Shown here piece after piece: positions 42,486-51,114 of a DNA stretch of 64,000 nt (position 1 is the stretch's first letter; each line of letters starts with the position of its first letter). Both the position numbers and the translations under genes were made by a program. The notes beneath the pieces were generated by a model. It saw only the letters and a list, made by a program, of their open reading frames with translations, had not been told where the DNA came from and made no database searches. This DNA comes from Limosilactobacillus pontis (GTDB taxonomy: Bacteria > Bacillota > Bacilli > Lactobacillales > Lactobacillaceae). Where the stretch lies: assembly GCF_002940945.1 (NCBI RefSeq), contig NZ_PNFV01000002.1:124001-188000 (forward strand), in the 5' to 3' direction.

Positions 42486-43673
42486 ATGACGGTAAAAAAG
42501 AACACTGTTAAGTTAAAATGGGTGGCTCTGGCAAGCTTGTTGAACAACACCGGGGCCGCTTTTTTGTGGCCGTTGACCACGATGTATATGCACAACTATC
42601 TCCACCAGTCCCTGACGACAGCGGGAGTGGTCATGCTCTTCATGTCACTTGCCATGATGGTTGGTAATTATATCGGCGGCTGGCTGTTTGATCACTGGAG
42701 TCAGTACAAGACCGCACTGATCGGAGTCAGTTTGTCGACTTTAGCCATCTTTTTGTTGATTTTTATCCATGGCTGGCCCTGGTTTGCCTTGCTGATGATG
42801 CTGAATAGCTTCGGAGATGGGATCAATGCGACGATTGTCAATTCCTATGGTTCTATGATTACCGCACACACATCCCGTTACGTCTTCAATTACATCTATA
42901 TGGCCTTTAACATCGGGGTTGTCATCGGGACTCTGCTGGTCGGGATTCTACTGCCGATTAACGTCGTTCTGGTCTTTGCAGTTGCTACTATTTTCTATAC
43001 TTTACTAACGCTTCTGGTGATCTTGAATTTCAACGTTAATATTGTCATACCAAAGAAAAAAGCAGCACGAGCCCGGCATCAGGTGTACTCGCCAAAGCAC
43101 CGCCAGATGATCATCTTGATCTGGCTGATTCTGTTGAACCTGGTGACGATCCACCTCAGTTATTCTCTTTGGGAGAGTGTGATGGCTGTTCACATGACTA
43201 ACATGGGAATCCCCTTCTACGCTTATAGCATGTTGTGGACCCTGAACGGGGTGCTGATCATTATTGGGCAGCCCCTGGTCAATAAGCTGAGTCCATATAT
43301 TAGATTATCAAGCCAGATTATTATCGGGATCTTTATTTTTGCCTCGTCGTTTCTATTACTGATCTTTGCCAAGAGTCTACTAGCCTTCACCTTCGATTTT
43401 GTGGTGCTGACCATTGGTGAAATGACCAGCTTTGCGGGGTTGCCCGCTTGGATCGCTCAGCTGACTGCAGTTGACGAGGCTGGTCACTATCAGGGACTGT
43501 TGAATATCACTATTTCGGTAGGACGAGCGATTGGTCCGCTGTACGGTGGTTATGTTATCGAGGCTGGCAATTATCAGTTGCTCTTTATCTCGGTATTTTT
43601 GATGATGTTTGTTACTCTATTGATTGTCGTCGGTGATCTGGTCAGAATTCGGCACCACCAGGCCCGTTCTTAA
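42486..43673 (+). CDS. MFS transporter (drug/peptide exporter type)
   Basis: A 395-residue twelve-helix major facilitator. The first loop GNYIGGWLFDHWSQYKTALIG contains the MFS motif A (GxLfDxxxxxk) between helices 2 and 3. LNNTGAAFLWPLTTMYMHNYL begins the protein, and AGLPAWIAQLTAVDEAGHYQG precedes helix 11. This is the DHA1/MDR subgroup, substrate unknown. RBS GAGG precedes the ATG six bases away. It lies between a membrane protein and the hisS leader. Confidence 0.82.
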   Translation: MTVKKNTVKLKWVALASLLNNTGAAFLWPLTTMYMHNYLHQSLTTAGVVMLFMSLAMMVGNYIGGWLFDHWSQYKTALIGVSLSTLAIFLLIFIHGWPWFALLMMLNSFGDGINATIVNSYGSMITAHTSRYVFNYIYMAFNIGVVIGTLLVGILLPINVVLVFAVATIFYTLLTLLVILNFNVNIVIPKKKAARARHQVYSPKHRQMIILIWLILLNLVTIHLSYSLWESVMAVHMTNMGIPFYAYSMLWTLNGVLIIIGQPLVNKLSPYIRLSSQIIIGIFIFASSFLLLIFAKSLLAFTFDFVVLTIGEMTSFAGLPAWIAQLTAVDEAGHYQGLLNITISVGRAIGPLYGGYVIEAGNYQLLFISVFLMMFVTLLIVVGDLVRIRHHQARS

Positions 43674-43701
43674 TCGGGTGGACCACGGCTAAGAGCTATG
43701 G

Positions 43702-43967
43702 TAAAATCACTAGTGTGTAAAAGCGTTGAGTAGAAAATAAAGTGGTCACGCAATTGACAGGGAGCCAGTGCGGTTGAGAGCTGGCGGTGACCATGAAGAC
43801 ACCTCTACTAGCTGGGCGGGGGAAGTGAGTAGTCCGTCCCGGGTATGATCCGTTAACGTCATGAAGTTGAGAGACTTCCTGAGGTAGTGGCTGTGAAGTC
43901 ACTATGAATAGAGGTGGCACCGTGGATTTAATTCGCCCTCTAAGGCTGATGGCCTTGGAGGGCGTTT
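43702..43967 (+). ncRNA. T-box leader (histidine) with promoter
   Basis: Extended -10 ATGGTAAAAT (TAAAAT at 43702-43707) starts the leader. GGTGGCACCGTGG at 43913-43925 is the T-box sequence. The terminator stem CGCCCTC / GAGGGCG lies at 43934-43964, followed by T's. The Stem I helices GGTCAC/GTGACC and GTAGA/TCTAC flank an internal loop reading ATGAAGA-CAC-C, so the specifier is CAC (43800-43802), histidine. It controls hisS by reading tRNA-His charging. Confidence 0.93.
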
Positions 43968-44007
43968 GCTATTATGCTTGACGCTGGAATTGAAAGGAGA
44001 GAATAAC

Positions 44008-45285
44008 ATGGATTATCAAAAGCCGAAGGGAACAGCCGACCTACTTCCAGGTGTGACTGGTCTATGGGAAAAGGTCGAAGCAAATGCTCGCGAGGTCTTT
44101 CGTGAGTTTGGTTACCGTGGAATTCGGACGCCGATGTTTGAGGACTACAATGTCTTTTCCCGAAACGTTGGGGACACATCCGACATCGTGGAGAAGGAGA
44201 TGTACGATTTTCACGACAAGGGTAATCGACACATCGCTCTTCGTCCCGAGGGAACAGCCGGGGTTGTTCGGGCCTATGTTGAAAACAAGCTGTACGGTCC
44301 TGAATACCCGAAGCCGTATAAGGTTTACTACATGGGGCCAATGTTTCGCTATGAACGGCCACAATCCGGCCGCCAGCGTGAGTTCCACCAAATTGGGGTC
44401 GAGGCCTTAAACAATGAATCGCCACAGATTGATGTGGAGGTTATTGCTATGGCAATGACCCTCTTCAAGCGTTTTGGGGTACCAAACGTCAAGCTGACGA
44501 TCAATACGCTAGGTGATAAGAAGGTGCGTGAGGACTATCGGCAGGCTTTGATTGACTACCTAAAGCCCCACTACGACGAGCTAAGTAAGGACTCTCAGGA
44601 GCGCCTCTATCGGAACCCATTACGTGTCTTGGACAGTAAGGATGCTGGTGACCGGAAGATCGTGGCCAATGCCCCATCGATTCTTGACTACCTTGATGAT
44701 GAGTCCCAGGCTTACTTCGATCAGGTCCAAAACCTGCTGAAGCAGCTTGGTATCGACTACGAGATTGATACCAACATGGTGCGGGGGCTGGATTACTACA
44801 ACCACACTATCTTCGAGATCATGTCTGATTCGCCGGTCTTCGGCGGTGGCTACACCACGGTATGTGCCGGGGGACGTTACAATGGTCTGATTGAACAGCT
44901 CGGTGGTCCTGCAGAAGGGGGTATCGGCTTTGGAATGGGTGTTGAGCGGCTGATGCTCCTTCTCCAACAGGAGAATCCTAAGTTTACCCCGCAGGATACC
45001 TTGGATGTCTTTTTCGCTAGTGCTGACGGCCAAGGGGATGCATTAGCATTTGACCTCCTGAACAAGATCCGTCAGCAGGGAGTCGTGGCCGACAAGGATT
45101 ACAGTGGTGTTAAGGTTGGTAAGCAGATTAAGGAGGCCTTTCGGCGCAACGCCAAGTACTTTGCCGTATTTGGCAGCCGGGAAGTTGACGAGGGCAAGTT
45201 CCAGCTGAAGAACGCCGCTACTAAGGATAGCGTTGAGGTTGCAGTGGATGACTTCGCCGCCGACCCAGCTAAGTACTTGAAGTAA
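44008..45285 (+). CDS. hisS: Histidyl-tRNA synthetase
   Basis: A 425-residue class II enzyme. YQKPKGTADLLPG is the typical start, LRPEGTAGVVRAYVEN is motif 1 area, MGPMFRYERPQSGRQREFHQ is motif 2 with the conserved Arg pair, and motif 3 is GGIGFGMGVERLMLLL. LDYYNHTIFE is the histidine-binding HisA-like segment. The anticodon-binding domain occupies the last 95 residues. ATG 44008 has GAAAGGAGAG in front. In many bacilli aspS follows in the same operon; here the transcript ends after hisS and the next gene is opposite. Confidence 0.96.
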   Translation: MDYQKPKGTADLLPGVTGLWEKVEANAREVFREFGYRGIRTPMFEDYNVFSRNVGDTSDIVEKEMYDFHDKGNRHIALRPEGTAGVVRAYVENKLYGPEYPKPYKVYYMGPMFRYERPQSGRQREFHQIGVEALNNESPQIDVEVIAMAMTLFKRFGVPNVKLTINTLGDKKVREDYRQALIDYLKPHYDELSKDSQERLYRNPLRVLDSKDAGDRKIVANAPSILDYLDDESQAYFDQVQNLLKQLGIDYEIDTNMVRGLDYYNHTIFEIMSDSPVFGGGYTTVCAGGRYNGLIEQLGGPAEGGIGFGMGVERLMLLLQQENPKFTPQDTLDVFFASADGQGDALAFDLLNKIRQQGVVADKDYSGVKVGKQIKEAFRRNAKYFAVFGSREVDEGKFQLKNAATKDSVEVAVDDFAADPAKYLK

Positions 45286-45301
45286 AGATTTAAATGGGCA
45301 C

Positions 45302-45352
45302 GGGATTGAGACAGAACTAGCTTACAAGTTCGTTGTTGAGTCCCTGTAAGTA
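45302..45352 (+). repeat. Structured 3'-region element, copy 1
   Basis: This 51-nt segment is shared with 58427-58479. Common core: GAGACAGAACTAG, then (C/T)TTAC(A/T)AGTTCGTT, then TCCC(C/T)GTAAG. Each copy can fold: outer GGGA/TCCC and an inner AACTAG / CAAGTT (one mismatch here). It lies in the hisS 3' region, immediately before a terminator hairpin. Confidence 0.75.
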
Positions 45353-45353
45353 C

Positions 45354-45394
45354 AAAGAACCCCCAGCATTTCATTCGAATACTGGGGGTTCTTT
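45354..45394 (+). terminator. hisS terminator
   Basis: AAAGAACCCCCAG / CTGGGGGTTCTTT perfect stem with T run. Confidence 0.9.
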
Positions 45395-45442
45395 GTGTAT
45401 TACGTTGGTGCATACCACAGTTTCCTTTATGTTAATTAAAAA

Positions 45443-46084
45443 CTAGTCATCGACGGCGTAGGTCCCCATGTCATCAGCAATCACGATCCGACCTGCGTAC
45501 TTGGCACCATCCGCCTTGGTCAGACCAACCTTATTGAAGGCGAAAGTTACTGTGGCGTCAGCTTTAACTGCCGTCCCCATGATCTCACCGGTATCGGTAT
45601 TAATCCCAGATGGCATGTCGACAGCAACCACCAGAGCTTCACTTTGATTGATGGCATCAATGGCGTCAGCATAGGCGCCAGTTACTTGCCGGTCGATGCC
45701 AATACCGAACATGGCATCGATAATCAGGGTGGCCTGCTTGAGAACAGTTAAATCCGTGGTTTCAGGAATCCGGTAGTAATGGCAGATTTTTTCCTGGACT
45801 TGGTGTTCTTCGGAGGCATGGGCCGGGTTGCCGACATTGAGGATTGTTACCTTAATCCCAGCAATGTGGAGGAGACGGGCGACGTCGAGGCCATCTCCGC
45901 CGTTATTGCCACTCCCGGCGACCACGACGACATGGTCAAGATAGAGCGGGAAGGCGTTCAGGATCTCGTCACGTACCGCCAGAGCAGCCCGTTCCATAAG
46001 GACCAGCGAGGGGATGCCAATCTGGTTGATTGTGTAAGAGTCATAGTGCCGCATCTGTTCAGCCGTAATTGGTGTTTTTTCCAT
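45443..46084 (-). CDS. nnrE: NAD(P)H-hydrate epimerase
   Basis: A 213-residue YjeF N-terminal-domain protein. It interconverts R and S forms of damaged hydrated NAD(P)H so that the dehydratase NnrD can repair them. The landmarks are VVVAGSGNNGGDGLDVARLL (the GxGNNGGDG nucleotide loop), IIDAMFGIGIDRQVTGAY and VDMPSGINTDTGEIMG with the catalytic Asp near it. The companion dehydratase domain is not fused and not nearby. AGGAGG precedes the ATG. The terminator of hisS separates them. Confidence 0.93.
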   Translation of the reverse strand: MEKTPITAEQMRHYDSYTINQIGIPSLVLMERAALAVRDEILNAFPLYLDHVVVVAGSGNNGGDGLDVARLLHIAGIKVTILNVGNPAHASEEHQVQEKICHYYRIPETTDLTVLKQATLIIDAMFGIGIDRQVTGAYADAIDAINQSEALVVAVDMPSGINTDTGEIMGTAVKADATVTFAFNKVGLTKADGAKYAGRIVIADDMGTYAVDD

Positions 46085-46204
46085 TAGTAATTCCTCCTAA
46101 CCTTTTGTTAACTTTACTGTACCACTTAATCTGAACAGCGAGTTGAATTTACCAGGGGCGAAAAGCTAGAATAAGTGATAGTAGTACAAGAGAGGAAATG
46201 GCTT

Positions 46205-46534
46205 ATGAGTAAGAAAGGCAAGTATGAAGTCCTAAAGTTTACCTGCATTCCAGTTGAAACGGACGCGGATGGCAAGTACCAACTGAAAGTTGATCCGGCT
46301 GGCAACGCCAAGCTGCACGTCTGGCGGATTGGCAAGCATACCAAGGGCAAGTACCAAGGTCCGGGACAGTTACTGATGACTGAGAATAATTTGACAGCGG
46401 TGATTCTGGCGTCTGAACCACTAGCTTTCAAGGACCGTCACAGTGAGACGCCGATGCAGCGTTTCCTGACCACCAGGGTAGATGACGACGTTCTGCAACA
46501 GGGCTTGGCTCAACTGCTGGCTAACCGTCGTTGA
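46205..46534 (+). CDS. Small hypothetical protein
   Basis: A 109-residue basic protein (SKKGKYEVLKFTCIPVETDA start; LHVWRIGKHTKGKYQGPGQL middle; AVILASEPLAFKDR). The beta-strand-rich look suggests an OB- or SH3-like small fold, but I do not recognise it. No signal or membrane segment. ATG 46205 follows GAGAGGAAA; the open frame extends to 46175 without RBS. Divergent from nnrE. No function is proposed. Confidence 0.55.
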   Translation: MSKKGKYEVLKFTCIPVETDADGKYQLKVDPAGNAKLHVWRIGKHTKGKYQGPGQLLMTENNLTAVILASEPLAFKDRHSETPMQRFLTTRVDDDVLQQGLAQLLANRR

Positions 46535-46641
46535 AGCCAAGCAAATTACCAACGCCGCTAGTTTTTATTGTTGGTAATGGATCTATTGGCGGCAGTAGAC
46601 ATTTGAAATGTAGCTTAATATTATAATATTTCAGAAAATTA

Positions 46642-46684
46642 AAGGCAGCTGATGAGAAAGGTAGTGCTTTCTATCAGCTGCCTT
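46642..46684. terminator. Bidirectional terminator
   Basis: AAGGCAGCTGAT-GAAAG / CTTTC-ATCAGCTGCCTT long stem followed by TTGTTTT, in the 236-bp gap between the small protein gene and the XRE gene. Confidence 0.8.
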
Positions 46685-46770
46685 GTTTTAAATATTGGTA
46701 TTGTGAGCCGTCACGTGATGTGTTCTGATAATCATCAGCCCGGTTTATTCTAGTGATTTACTTTAATTTA

Positions 46771-47163
46771 TTATTGAAAGGCAAGGTCATCAAATACGAT
46801 ATAGATGAAAACGGCAAAAATTAGGATTACGTACCAGTAACGAGCTAAAAATTCCCAACCGTTGGTGATTCGTTGGTGCCGCCAAGACAATTCCTGCTTA
46901 TTTTGCTGGGTATATGCTTCAATGATTTTAGCAACCGTTGACTGGTTAATGGTTGGCTTCTTAGCTAGAACAAGCTCATCCAGGGAAACGTTAAGGATCG
47001 TAGCGAGTTGAACAATTTTTTCAATATCCGGCAGTGTGGTTCCATTTTCCCATTTGGAGATTGCTTGACGAGATACGTGTAGTTGGCTGGCAACTTGTTC
47101 TTGTGAAAGGTGTGCTTGCTGACGAAGAGCTATTAGCTGCTGGCTAAGCTGAATATTTACCAT
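46771..47163 (-). CDS. XRE-family regulator with C-terminal membrane helix
   Basis: A 130-residue regulator. LRQQAHLSQEQVASQLHVSRQAISKWENG (landmarks: LSQEQVA, VSRQAISKWENG) is an XRE helix-turn-helix at the N-terminus. After a linker, residues about 107-125 form one hydrophobic helix (YWYVILIFAVFIYIVF), so the protein is probably membrane-anchored. ATG 47163 with AGAGG six bases upstream is preferred over the longer frame to 47223. The target is unknown. Similar proteins control themselves. Confidence 0.8.
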   Translation of the reverse strand: MVNIQLSQQLIALRQQAHLSQEQVASQLHVSRQAISKWENGTTLPDIEKIVQLATILNVSLDELVLAKKPTINQSTVAKIIEAYTQQNKQELSWRHQRITNGWEFLARYWYVILIFAVFIYIVFDDLAFQ

Positions 47164-47257
47164 AATGGCCTCTATATCGTAGAGCCTGGTAGCAGACAAG
47201 CAATACTCCATACTAATTGGCACTTAACGAAGGCACTATGTTAACCAGGGGTTGCGT

Positions 47258-47620
47258 TTAGGCCAGATCAGCAAGCAGCTGTTGCTTGAGAATAACAGCC
47301 TGGTTATGTTCAGTGTCTTTGGCACCGTACAGAAGAATAACGTTGCCCACTGCCAGCTTAGCTTGGACTAGTTCTCGTAATTTATCGTAGACTGGATTAT
47401 CAGCCAGTTCGGCAAGGTAACGCGTCTTAAATTCTGCAAACTTAGCCGGATCATGGCCAAACCACTTTCGCAGTTCGTTGCTTGGCCCAACCTCTTTAAG
47501 CCAGTCATTCAGATGAGCATTGACCTTTGAGATCCCCCGAGGCCATAGCCGATCGACCAGAATTCGGTAGCCGTCGAGATCAGCGGGCTTGGTATAGATT
47601 CTTTCTGTTTTGAGTTCCAT
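47258..47620 (-). CDS. DUF488 family protein
   Basis: A 120-residue protein of the DUF488/YeaO family. ILVDRLWPRGISK is the family signature at the N-terminus (DRLWPRG), and WFGHDPAKFAEF (the FgHdp block) and LLYGAKDTEHNQAVIL complete it. The function is unknown; the fold is small and alpha/beta with a conserved Arg-rich pocket. AAAGGAGG precedes the ATG. Divergent from mpg, with a 64-bp shared control region. Confidence 0.88.
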   Translation of the reverse strand: MELKTERIYTKPADLDGYRILVDRLWPRGISKVNAHLNDWLKEVGPSNELRKWFGHDPAKFAEFKTRYLAELADNPVYDKLRELVQAKLAVGNVILLYGAKDTEHNQAVILKQQLLADLA

Positions 47621-47684
47621 GAGTGTCTTCCTCCTTTGATTCGTGGTAACTTTAGGATAGTTCTTTTAAGGAGGAAGTTAAACA

Positions 47685-48317
47685 ATGCTGTCTGCATATC
47701 AACAATTTTTTACCGACCGGCCCACGGTGGAAATTGCTCGGGATCTCCTGGGCAAGCTTGTTCGTTACGATGGGCCAGATGGTATGACTAGTGGCTATAT
47801 CGTCGAAACGGAGGCCTATTTGGGAGAAAACGATTCGGCCTCCCATGCCTTCAACGGACGACGGACCGGCTACTCGGAATCTCTCTACGGGCAGCCTGGT
47901 GATATCTATCTTTACCAGATTCGTGGGCATTACTGCTTTGACATTGTTGTCCAGGATCAGGACGAGCCCCAGGGGATTTTACTTCGGGCAATCGAACCAG
48001 CAACGGGAGTCGGCTTGATGACGGCCCACCGAAAGATGACCGGGGTTAATATCACCAACGGACCTGGTAAGCTTGTTCAGGCGTTGGGAATCCACTCCCG
48101 CGTCCTTGACGGTCAGCCAATGGAGTCTAGTCCACTCAAGGTTGAACTTGACCGTTTTAAAATTCCCCGGGAAATAATCACGACTGCACGCATTGGGGTA
48201 AACATGGAGGGAAAAGATGGTGCCAAGCCCCAACGCTTTATCGTCGCCGGTAACCCTTACGTCTCGGGAATGTGCAAACGCGAGATGGATCTCAATAAAC
48301 ATGGTTGGAAGGACTGA
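47685..48317 (+). CDS. mpg: DNA-3-methyladenine glycosylase (AAG/Mpg type)
   Basis: A 210-residue base-excision glycosylase of the AAG family. ARDLLGKLVRYD begins the core, YIVETEAYLGENDSASHAFNGRRT carries the Glu that activates water (ETEAY), and LYGQPGDIYLYQIRGHYCFDIV follows. TNGPGKLVQALGI is the conserved loop and NPYVSG near the end closes the site. It removes alkylated purines such as 3-methyladenine. AAGGAGG precedes the ATG. The downstream MoxR ATPase follows four bases after its stop, so they may be cotranscribed. Confidence 0.93.
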   Translation: MLSAYQQFFTDRPTVEIARDLLGKLVRYDGPDGMTSGYIVETEAYLGENDSASHAFNGRRTGYSESLYGQPGDIYLYQIRGHYCFDIVVQDQDEPQGILLRAIEPATGVGLMTAHRKMTGVNITNGPGKLVQALGIHSRVLDGQPMESSPLKVELDRFKIPREIITTARIGVNMEGKDGAKPQRFIVAGNPYVSGMCKREMDLNKHGWKD

Positions 48318-48321
48318 TTAG

Positions 48322-49479
48322 ATGGCTTTGACGTATCAACAACTGTTAATGGCGGTTCCCTTGGTTCTGAAGGCGGGCAACGTGCCCAATATCGTCGGTG
48401 ATGCTGGAATCGGTAAGTCGGCCCTGGTTAGTGATGTGGCCGACCGGATGGGGGCGCATCTCTTTACAACGGTAGTCAGCCTGAGTGAGAAGGGGGACCT
48501 GGCTATCCCGGTTCCGCCGCTGACTAGCGATTCCTTCGTTGAAACTCAGCATTATGGCCGTCTGGCAAATGTTCAGTTTGGCTACTCGGAAACCCTGATC
48601 CAGATTATCAAGGATGCTGAAGCGCACCCGACGACGCCGATCATCTGGTTCCTCGATGAATTTAATCGAGGAACGGTGGCCGTTCAGAGTGAGTTGATGA
48701 ACTTGGTCTTACAGCGACGGATTAACGCTCTTCGTCTCCCCGCCACCGTTATGATTATTATTGCTGAAAACCCCGATAGTACGATGGCTGGCTTTGATGA
48801 CCGCGAGTATGCGGTAGCCACTGCCGATGCGGCGATCAAGGATCGGACGGTTCGGTTAGTGATGACAACTTCAATTACGGAATGGTTAAAGTGGGCCGGT
48901 AAAGCGGAAATCAATCGACTGGTGATCAACTACCTGACGACCTATCCAGAGCGGCTATCAGTTCTTGATCCTGATAATCCAGACCTACATCCAACACCGC
49001 GGGCCTGGGAGCGGGTTTCCCGCAATCTGGACCAACTCCTGCAACTTCCAACGGCCGACCAACAGGCTCTTGCTGCTGATCTCTTCAGCGGTGACCTGGG
49101 TACGGAGGTTGGAGTCTCCTTTGCCCAGTTTGTCATGGCTCAGGGGAATCAGCTGAATTTGGAGGCCATTCAGACCAAGGCCGATAGCCGACAGAACTTC
49201 GCGGGGGCTGACGAGGCGACAAAGATCCGCCTCCTTTGCGAATGGGTGGCCGATGACCAGCGAGCACCTTTGGCTTCAGCGGCTGGGGCAACTTCCTTTA
49301 TTGACTTACTTGACCAGGTAAGTCCGGATGGTCAATTTGCAATTGCCCAAGCAGCCGGTGGCCAGTTGAATCGGGTTATTCAACCGATGTACACGGCAGC
49401 TAAGGCGGAGTCGACCGGTCCGGTGGCCAAACTTTATCGGCGACTGGCTGAGATTGCCACTTACGGGGACCGGAACTAA
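48322..49479 (+). CDS. MoxR-type AAA+ ATPase
   Basis: A 385-residue ATPase of the MoxR/RavA kind. Walker A GDAGIGKSAL at residues 26-35, Walker B IIWFLDEFNRG near 112, sensor 1 IIAENPDST near 147 and an arginine finger region DREYA. The C-terminal half is helical with no known domain. MoxR ATPases pair with von Willebrand A-domain proteins to act as chaperones that insert cofactors or unfold partners. The next gene encodes exactly such a partner and starts at the last base of this one. AAGGA precedes the ATG. Confidence 0.88.
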   Translation: MALTYQQLLMAVPLVLKAGNVPNIVGDAGIGKSALVSDVADRMGAHLFTTVVSLSEKGDLAIPVPPLTSDSFVETQHYGRLANVQFGYSETLIQIIKDAEAHPTTPIIWFLDEFNRGTVAVQSELMNLVLQRRINALRLPATVMIIIAENPDSTMAGFDDREYAVATADAAIKDRTVRLVMTTSITEWLKWAGKAEINRLVINYLTTYPERLSVLDPDNPDLHPTPRAWERVSRNLDQLLQLPTADQQALAADLFSGDLGTEVGVSFAQFVMAQGNQLNLEAIQTKADSRQNFAGADEATKIRLLCEWVADDQRAPLASAAGATSFIDLLDQVSPDGQFAIAQAAGGQLNRVIQPMYTAAKAESTGPVAKLYRRLAEIATYGDRN

Positions 49480-50753
49480 TGGCCTTCTGGAATAAGCTTT
49501 CTCATCACCGCCATCCTGTGACGTCTGCTTCAGAAATGGCCAGTCAGGCGGTTGTCGGTATCCTGCAGAAATACCGTTTGCTGGGCGAGATTCTCCTTCA
49601 GCTTCCTCGTCAGTTTGTCGATCAGCAGCCTGCCGTGGCTGGCCTTCGTTGGGTAAGAGATCAATTGACCCTGGTGATCAACCCAACTACCTTTATCCAA
49701 CTGAGAATGGATGACGCTCAGTTGCTTTTGGCCCACGAGGCCTTGCATGCTCTCTGGCAGCACCCTCTCCGCTACGCCGATCATCCTCATCCCAAGCTGG
49801 TTAAGGTGGCCACCGACATAGCGGTTAACCAGTACCTGCCGGCAGCACCCCCAGGTACGGCTACCCTGGAACAGGTCCGGCAATTGCTGCATCGCAAGGT
49901 TCCAGCTCATTTGGATTCCCAGGACTATCTTCGCCTTTTGGCAAAAACTAGTGTGGCGGAACGAGAACATCTGAAGCGGGGCGGGATCAGCCTGGAGGGT
50001 GGACAGCAGGGAGCCCTGCCAGCCGTCGACGCTCAGGATGATCATCGCGGCTGGACTCAACAGGCAAAACGCCAGATTGGCAACCAGCAGATTCGGGTTG
50101 CTAACTTACGACAGATTATTCAACACGCCTGGAACCAGACTCCGCAGCGTGATCGGGGACTATTACCAGGTGACGTGCGCCAGGCGTTTAGTAATGTTGA
50201 TAGTTGTCATGCCCGCTTTAATTGGCAGAATGTCCTCGCCCGGCAGGTTGGCCAGATTGTCCAGGGGAAGGAACCGTCCCATGCCCGCTTTAACCGTCGT
50301 CAGCCCCTTCGGATGGACCTGCCGGGTCAAATTGCCCACCTGACTGCTGATCTCCGTATTTTTGTCGACAATTCGGGCTCAATGACTGACCAGGAGATTA
50401 GCCGGGCTTTGACAGAAATAAGTTGGCTGGTGCGCCGTGAACGGGTGCGGATGACGGTCTATTCGTTTGATGCTAAAGTCTACGCGCCGGGACAACATCT
50501 GCATCCGGGCCGGACGACTAATTGGCAACGGCGGGGTGGTGGTGGTACCAGTTTTCAGGCGGTCTTCGATTACCTGGCTGTCCACCATGTGTCCCGGGCC
50601 GGAACAATCGTGGTAATCATTACCGATGGCTGGGGTGAACGTCGCCTTCGCTATCACCGCTACCGCAATGTGGACTGGCTACTAACAACGACAGCCGCTC
50701 AGCTGTCTGTTACCAATTATTCGGGCCATGTATTTGAACTAAGAAAGGAATAA
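49479..50753 (+). CDS. DUF2201-type VWA-like protein with HExxH motif
   Basis: A 424-residue protein. Residues 60-110 contain HEALHALWQH (HExxH at 86-90), a zinc-metalloprotease-type motif of the DUF2201 N-terminal domain. Residues from about 285 form a VWA domain with MIDAS motif VDNSGSMTD, followed by GGGGTSFQAV and VIITDGWGE, which supply the remaining Mg-binding residues. The middle region is basic and lacks a known motif. It overlaps the MoxR gene by one base (TAATGG), so they are coupled. The pair is a MoxR-VWA chaperone system. Whether HExxH is active is unknown. No signal peptide. Confidence 0.87.
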   Translation: MAFWNKLSHHRHPVTSASEMASQAVVGILQKYRLLGEILLQLPRQFVDQQPAVAGLRWVRDQLTLVINPTTFIQLRMDDAQLLLAHEALHALWQHPLRYADHPHPKLVKVATDIAVNQYLPAAPPGTATLEQVRQLLHRKVPAHLDSQDYLRLLAKTSVAEREHLKRGGISLEGGQQGALPAVDAQDDHRGWTQQAKRQIGNQQIRVANLRQIIQHAWNQTPQRDRGLLPGDVRQAFSNVDSCHARFNWQNVLARQVGQIVQGKEPSHARFNRRQPLRMDLPGQIAHLTADLRIFVDNSGSMTDQEISRALTEISWLVRRERVRMTVYSFDAKVYAPGQHLHPGRTTNWQRRGGGGTSFQAVFDYLAVHHVSRAGTIVVIITDGWGERRLRYHRYRNVDWLLTTTAAQLSVTNYSGHVFELRKE

Positions 50754-50756
50754 AAA

Positions 50757-51050
50757 ATGACAACACTCTTGAATCCCCAGGCCATGCAGCGGGTTTTAAC
50801 TCACAGTGAAGAATATCGGCGGGCCGTAGGGTTGCTGAACGAGAACTGGGATCCGGATGACCAGCCAATCTACCGCAATGTTCTGGAGGCGGCTGATGTT
50901 CATTTTGCCCGTCAGCTCCAGGTGGCTGGTCTGGTAAATGGAACTACCGACCTTAGCGACTATCGGGCTGTCAATCAGCTGATAATGCGTCACGACCAGT
51001 GGTTCTCGGCTGGGGCCCGCCAGGCTCTGCTCACACCATTTCAGGACTAA
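50757..51050 (+). CDS. Small hypothetical protein of the MoxR-VWA cassette
   Basis: A 97-residue protein that I do not recognise (TTLLNPQAMQRVLTHSEEYR start; GLLNENWDPDDQPIYRNVLE; LIMRHDQWFSAGAR). It is alpha-helical by composition, with no membrane segment. It starts three bases after the VWA-like gene, with AAGGAA in front, so it belongs to the same transcript and may be a small regulatory or substrate subunit. Function unknown. Confidence 0.65.
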   Translation: MTTLLNPQAMQRVLTHSEEYRRAVGLLNENWDPDDQPIYRNVLEAADVHFARQLQVAGLVNGTTDLSDYRAVNQLIMRHDQWFSAGARQALLTPFQD

Positions 51051-51114
51051 CGTTACCGCCATTTACCAAAAAAATAGTATAATAGAGCCATTAACACGCT
51101 AAGGAGGATGCATT

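Noticed and set aside
48160..48180. Third TTCCCGGGAA-like site
   Set aside because: The sequence CCCCGGGAAA inside mpg is imperfect and within conserved coding sequence.
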